Assembly: GCA_964365905.1 (NCBI GenBank)
Contig: CAYIRQ010000025.1
Location: forward strand, 1-13,847
Reading direction: 5' to 3'
DNA length: 13,847 nt
Source of the DNA: CAYIRQ01 sp964365905
GTDB taxonomy: Bacteria; Patescibacteriota; Gracilibacteria; Peribacterales; Peribacteraceae
Shown: positions 11,937 to 13,847 of the stretch, in pieces
How the letters are laid out: every line of letters starts with the position of its first letter
How positions within the stretch are numbered: the first letter of the stretch is position 1
Program-made: the position numbers and the translations under genes
The notes under the pieces: generated by a model
Seen by the model: the letters and a program-made list of their open reading frames with translations, nothing else
Databases searched by the model: none
What the model was told of the DNA's origin: nothing

Positions 11937-13223
11937 TCACCTCCAAAACCCGCTCACATCCGTGTCTCCAATGAGCACGGTCGATCCTTCGCCCGCTCCC
12001 GCGCGCTCCAGTGTTTTTCGCAGTCCCGTGCGCTCGGCGATGTCCCGGAAGCGCGCGAGGGCGCCCGGGTTCTCGAAGAATGTCATGCGCGCGATTTGCT
12101 CGATCCGTTTTCCGCGAACGGTAAATGTTCCCGGTGGATTCTCTTCGATCACGAATGCGTCGGCGCGATCTGTCACAAGTTGAGGACGTATTGTTGGAAT
12201 TTGCGAGGTGGCATTTGAGATTTCGGCATGCCTCTTCGCGCGTTCCTCGAGAACGATGGGAAGAAGCTTCTTCAGGAGATCCTGAATACCAAAGGTTGTC
12301 GCGGAGGAAATTGCGGCAAAAACAGGGATTCCCTGTTTCTCCAATTCTTCCTGAAGCGGGGCAACATCATTCCCATAGAGGTCAGTTTTATTGAGGATGA
12401 CGAGCTCCCTCTTCTCTGCGAGAACGGGAGAATATTTGGTGAGTTCCTCGCGGATGACGCGGTAGTCCGTGACGAGATCTTCGCGGGAAACATCGAGCAG
12501 ATGCAAAAGGATTCCACAGCGCTCGATGTGGCGAAGAAATTTGTCTCCGAGTCCTTTCCCTTCGCTTGCGCCCTCGATGAGTCCCGGGATGTCGCAGGCG
12601 ATGAATGTCCGGTCTTTCACGGTCACGACTCCCAAATTTGGGACAAGGGTTGTGAACGGATAATCCGCGATTTTCGGCTTTGCGGCCGAGATCACGGAGA
12701 TGAGCGTGGATTTGCCGGCGCTCGGGAGACCGATGATGCCGATGTCTGCGACGAGCTTGAGCTCGAGCTTGATGGAACGGACGAAGCCTGGTTCTCCGAG
12801 TTCCGCGAAATCCGGTGCTTGCCGGATAGATGTGGTGAAGTGTGCATTGCCATATCCTCCGCGTCCGCCTTTCGCGATGATTTTCTGCATGCCTGTTGTA
12901 CTGAGGTCGGAGAGGATTGCTCCCGTCCCCGCATCCGTGATGACCGTGCCGGGAGGAACGCGGAGCACGAGATCAGGGCCGTTCTTCCCCGCTTGACGCT
13001 TCCCGCGCCCTGCTTCGCCCGCCTCCGCATGGAACACTTTTCGTTCGGCGAAACTGGAGAGGGTGTCGGTATTTGGATCCGCTTCGAAAAATACGCTTCC
13101 GCCGTTTCCCCCGTCCCCGCCCTCCGGCCCCCCGCGGGGCACGTATTTCTCCCGCCGCCATGCGACGGCGCCGTTTCCCCCCTTGCCGCCGTGCACGGTG
13201 ATATGCGCTTCATCGAGGAACAT
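11937..13223 (-). CDS. obg: Obg-family ribosome-associated GTPase
   Basis: Obg (CgtA) is an essential GTPase that helps large ribosomal subunit assembly and links growth to nutrient state. The protein shows all three domains. The glycine-rich Obg fold covers residues 1-158 (FLDEAHITVHGGKGGNG; GGPEGGDGGNGGSV). The G domain covers 159-325 with G1 GLPSAGKS (165-172), switch region YPFTTLVPNLGVV (188-200), G3 DIPG (211-214), G4 NKTD (278-281) and G5 SSAT (306-309). A C-terminal OCT-type domain (about 345-428) ends GDTDVSGFWR. At 428 residues it equals the B. subtilis protein in length. The ATG at 13223 starts the conserved MFLDEA. It lies 48 bases after the small membrane protein gene with direct repeats between and no Shine-Dalgarno sequence, so it may be co-transcribed. 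It converges on the lipoprotein gene. Confidence 0.97.
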   Translation of the reverse strand: MFLDEAHITVHGGKGGNGAVAWRREKYVPRGGPEGGDGGNGGSVFFEADPNTDTLSSFAERKVFHAEAGEAGRGKRQAGKNGPDLVLRVPPGTVITDAGTGAILSDLSTTGMQKIIAKGGRGGYGNAHFTTSIRQAPDFAELGEPGFVRSIKLELKLVADIGIIGLPSAGKSTLISVISAAKPKIADYPFTTLVPNLGVVTVKDRTFIACDIPGLIEGASEGKGLGDKFLRHIERCGILLHLLDVSREDLVTDYRVIREELTKYSPVLAEKRELVILNKTDLYGNDVAPLQEELEKQGIPVFAAISSATTFGIQDLLKKLLPIVLEERAKRHAEISNATSQIPTIRPQLVTDRADAFVIEENPPGTFTVRGKRIEQIARMTFFENPGALARFRDIAERTGLRKTLERAGAGEGSTVLIGDTDVSGFWR

Positions 13224-13231
13224 CTTTAGAG

Positions 13232-13271
13232 AAGGTAAAGTAGGTCGGGTAGGTAAGAAAGGTAAAGTAGG
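13232..13271. repeat. Direct repeat in obg upstream spacer
   Basis: AAGGTAAAGTAGG occurs at 13232-13244 and 13259-13271, with period 27, separated by related GTAGGTAAG words. It fills the spacer between obg and the small membrane protein gene. It resembles the other low-complexity spacers at 7834, 8816 and 9737 in style, not in sequence. Confidence 0.5.
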
Positions 13272-13550
13272 TTACTTTTTTCCCTCATTCGATTGTTTCC
13301 GAAGCCACCAATGTTTGATCGTGGGGATTGATTGCGTCGAGAGTGCATAACCGATGGTTGGGACGAGTGCGTTCAGGAGAGGGTAGGGAAGTTGTACGGA
13401 GAGGAGGAAGATTGCTGCGACGAGGTACGTTACGAGTGCGATGAGCCCGATGCGGAAGAGGCTCGTTTCCCATGCCTTGTCGGCCTCAACGCGCGCGTTG
13501 CGCTGCTCAATCAGTGCAAGACGTTTTTCCAGTTCCTCGAGTTCGGTCAT
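13272..13550 (-). CDS. Small membrane protein with N-terminal coiled coil
   Basis: This 92-residue protein is not one I recognise. It begins with a short charged coiled coil (TELEELEKRLALIEQRNARV, about 2-21), followed by two hydrophobic segments (LFRIGLIALVTYLVAAIFLL and a second around PLLNALVPTIGYAL), then a basic tail (WWLRKQSNEGKK). This is a hairpin membrane protein with both ends probably in the cytoplasm. I chose the ATG at 13550; a TTG at 13565 would add five residues, but a TATCAT -10-like box (13557-13562) lies between the two and places transcription at the ATG. It is divergent from tRNA-Leu, whose promoter overlaps its own, and it is upstream of obg on the same strand, so it may share an operon with it. 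Confidence 0.68.
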   Translation of the reverse strand: MTELEELEKRLALIEQRNARVEADKAWETSLFRIGLIALVTYLVAAIFLLSVQLPYPLLNALVPTIGYALSTQSIPTIKHWWLRKQSNEGKK

Positions 13551-13557
13551 GCATGAA

Positions 13558-13566
13558 TGATACAAT
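13558..13566 (+). promoter_or_regulatory. Extended -10 promoter of tRNA-Leu
   Basis: TGATACAAT is an extended -10 element eight bases before the tRNA 5' end. It overlaps the opposite-facing box of the small membrane protein gene, so the two promoters may compete. Confidence 0.5.
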
Positions 13567-13574
13567 GAAAACGT

Positions 13575-13661
13575 GCCACGGTGGCGAAACTGGCAGACGC
13601 GCGCGACTCAAAATCGCGTTCCCGCAAGGGAGTGTGGGTTCAATTCCCACCCGTGGCACCA
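13575..13661 (+). tRNA. tRNA-Leu (anticodon CAA), CCA encoded
   Basis: This is a complete type II tRNA. Acceptor GCCACGG pairs with CCGTGGC, the D stem is GCG/CGC, and the anticodon stem CGCGA/TCGCG holds loop CTCAAAA with anticodon CAA. A long variable arm (TCCCGCAAGGGA) marks the leucine class, the T arm is GTGGG-TTCAATT-CCCAC, and A73 is followed by an encoded CCA. It reads UUG codons. Confidence 0.96.
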
Positions 13662-13675
13662 ACCGACCTCGGCAC

Positions 13676-13724
13676 GCAGGCAGGCGCGCATCCGTCTTCG
13701 CTGCGAAAGCAGCTACGCCGGACA
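13676..13724. repeat. Hairpin element replacing 5' half of second tRNA-Leu
   Basis: Within this segment CCGTCTTCGCTGC and GCAGCTACGCCGG form an imperfect stem (10 of 13 pairs) closed by a GAAA loop. It stands where the acceptor 5' strand and D arm of the following tRNA copy should be. A 9-base direct repeat, CCTCGGCAC, lies just before it (13667-13675) and at the end of the tRNA copy (13772-13780). Confidence 0.5.
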
Positions 13725-13782
13725 GGCGACTCAAAATCGCGTACCGCAAGGTGTGAGGGTTCGATTCCCTCCCTCGGCACCA
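13725..13782 (+). pseudogene. tRNA-Leu(CAA) relic lacking its 5' half
   Basis: The anticodon arm (GGCGA-CTCAAAA-TCGCG, outer pair broken), variable arm (ACC-GCAA-GGT), T arm (GAGGG-TTCGATT-CCCTC), acceptor 3' strand CCTCGGC, A73 and CCA are all present. The matching 5' strand GCCGAGG and the D arm are absent, so no cloverleaf can close. It differs from the intact copy in stem sequence, so it comes from an older or different tRNA-Leu and not from a fresh duplication. Confidence 0.65.
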
Positions 13783-13817
13783 AGACAAAACTTTTTGGCT
13801 TTTTGAGAGCCAGATCG

Positions 13818-13840
13818 TGGGCGGCACAAAGTGCCGCCCA
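13818..13840 (+). terminator. GC-rich hairpin after the tRNA-Leu pair
   Basis: TGGGCGGCAC, a 3-base loop, and GTGCCGCCCA form a perfect 10-bp stem followed by TTGATTT at the window edge. It could end the tRNA transcript, or be a dispersed palindrome; the T-run is weak. Confidence 0.45.
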
Positions 13841-13847
13841 TTGATTT

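Noticed and set aside
12228..13229. Long open frame (333 codons) on the + strand
   Set aside because: It is antisense to obg, which has every expected GTPase motif.
13507..13827. Minus-strand frame of 106 codons and + frames across the tRNA pair
   Set aside because: They are translations of tRNA-Leu and its relic (typical RVGIEPTLP and RESNPH peptides), not proteins.
1..13847. CRISPR array or cas genes
   Set aside because: No regularly spaced direct repeats with unique spacers and no Cas-like protein were seen; the repeats present are irregular and intergenic.

Overview
The window looks like chromosomal DNA of a Patescibacteria/CPR-type bacterium, read with the standard bacterial code (TGA serves as a stop, for example for the antitoxin). 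The lineage call is an inference. It rests on compact gene packing, a sortase next to two VirB4/VirD4-type ATPases with no other secretion genes, many poorly conserved small membrane proteins, dispersed palindromic repeats between genes, and no recognisable AGGAGG-type Shine-Dalgarno sequence in front of the starts I checked. The moderately high GC and gene set would fit the Peribacteria/Peregrinibacteria side of the radiation, but nothing here proves it. A 100-base N gap (6976-7075) is a scaffold join, so the two halves may not be truly adjacent.

Left half (1-6975): the 3' part of a sortase gene (+) converges on a virB4-like ATPase gene (-). A small acidic protein gene (+) diverges from virB4. 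A 117-bp repeat element with terminal inverted repeats follows. Next comes a Phd/VapC-type toxin-antitoxin module (-) with a perfect 20-bp operator palindrome, then a virD4/TraG-like coupling ATPase gene (-). The TA module lies between the real 3' end of virD4 and a diverged second copy of its last nine codons, as if a small cassette had entered at the virD4 3' end. VirB4 and VirD4 would form the energising core of a translocation machine at the membrane, and the sortase could anchor surface proteins.

Right half (7076-13847): a coiled-coil unknown (+) converges on a CvpA-like membrane protein (-). Upstream of that lie an HTTM-like membrane protein and its small partner (-, overlapping ATGA). 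The HTTM reading frame has run into intergenic repeat sequence at both ends, including a terminator-like hairpin. A tRNA-Ala(CGC) gene (-) follows, flanked by an 18-bp inverted repeat and a truncated tRNA relic. Then come a serine-rich lipoprotein gene (+), the GTPase gene obg (-), a small membrane protein gene (-), tRNA-Leu(CAA) (+) and a broken tRNA-Leu copy whose 5' half is replaced by a hairpin sequence.

Recurring themes are -10 boxes placed only about 5-9 bases before start codons (leaderless or nearly leaderless mRNAs) and several families of short intergenic repeats that shape gene ends, tRNA relics and even the assembly gap.
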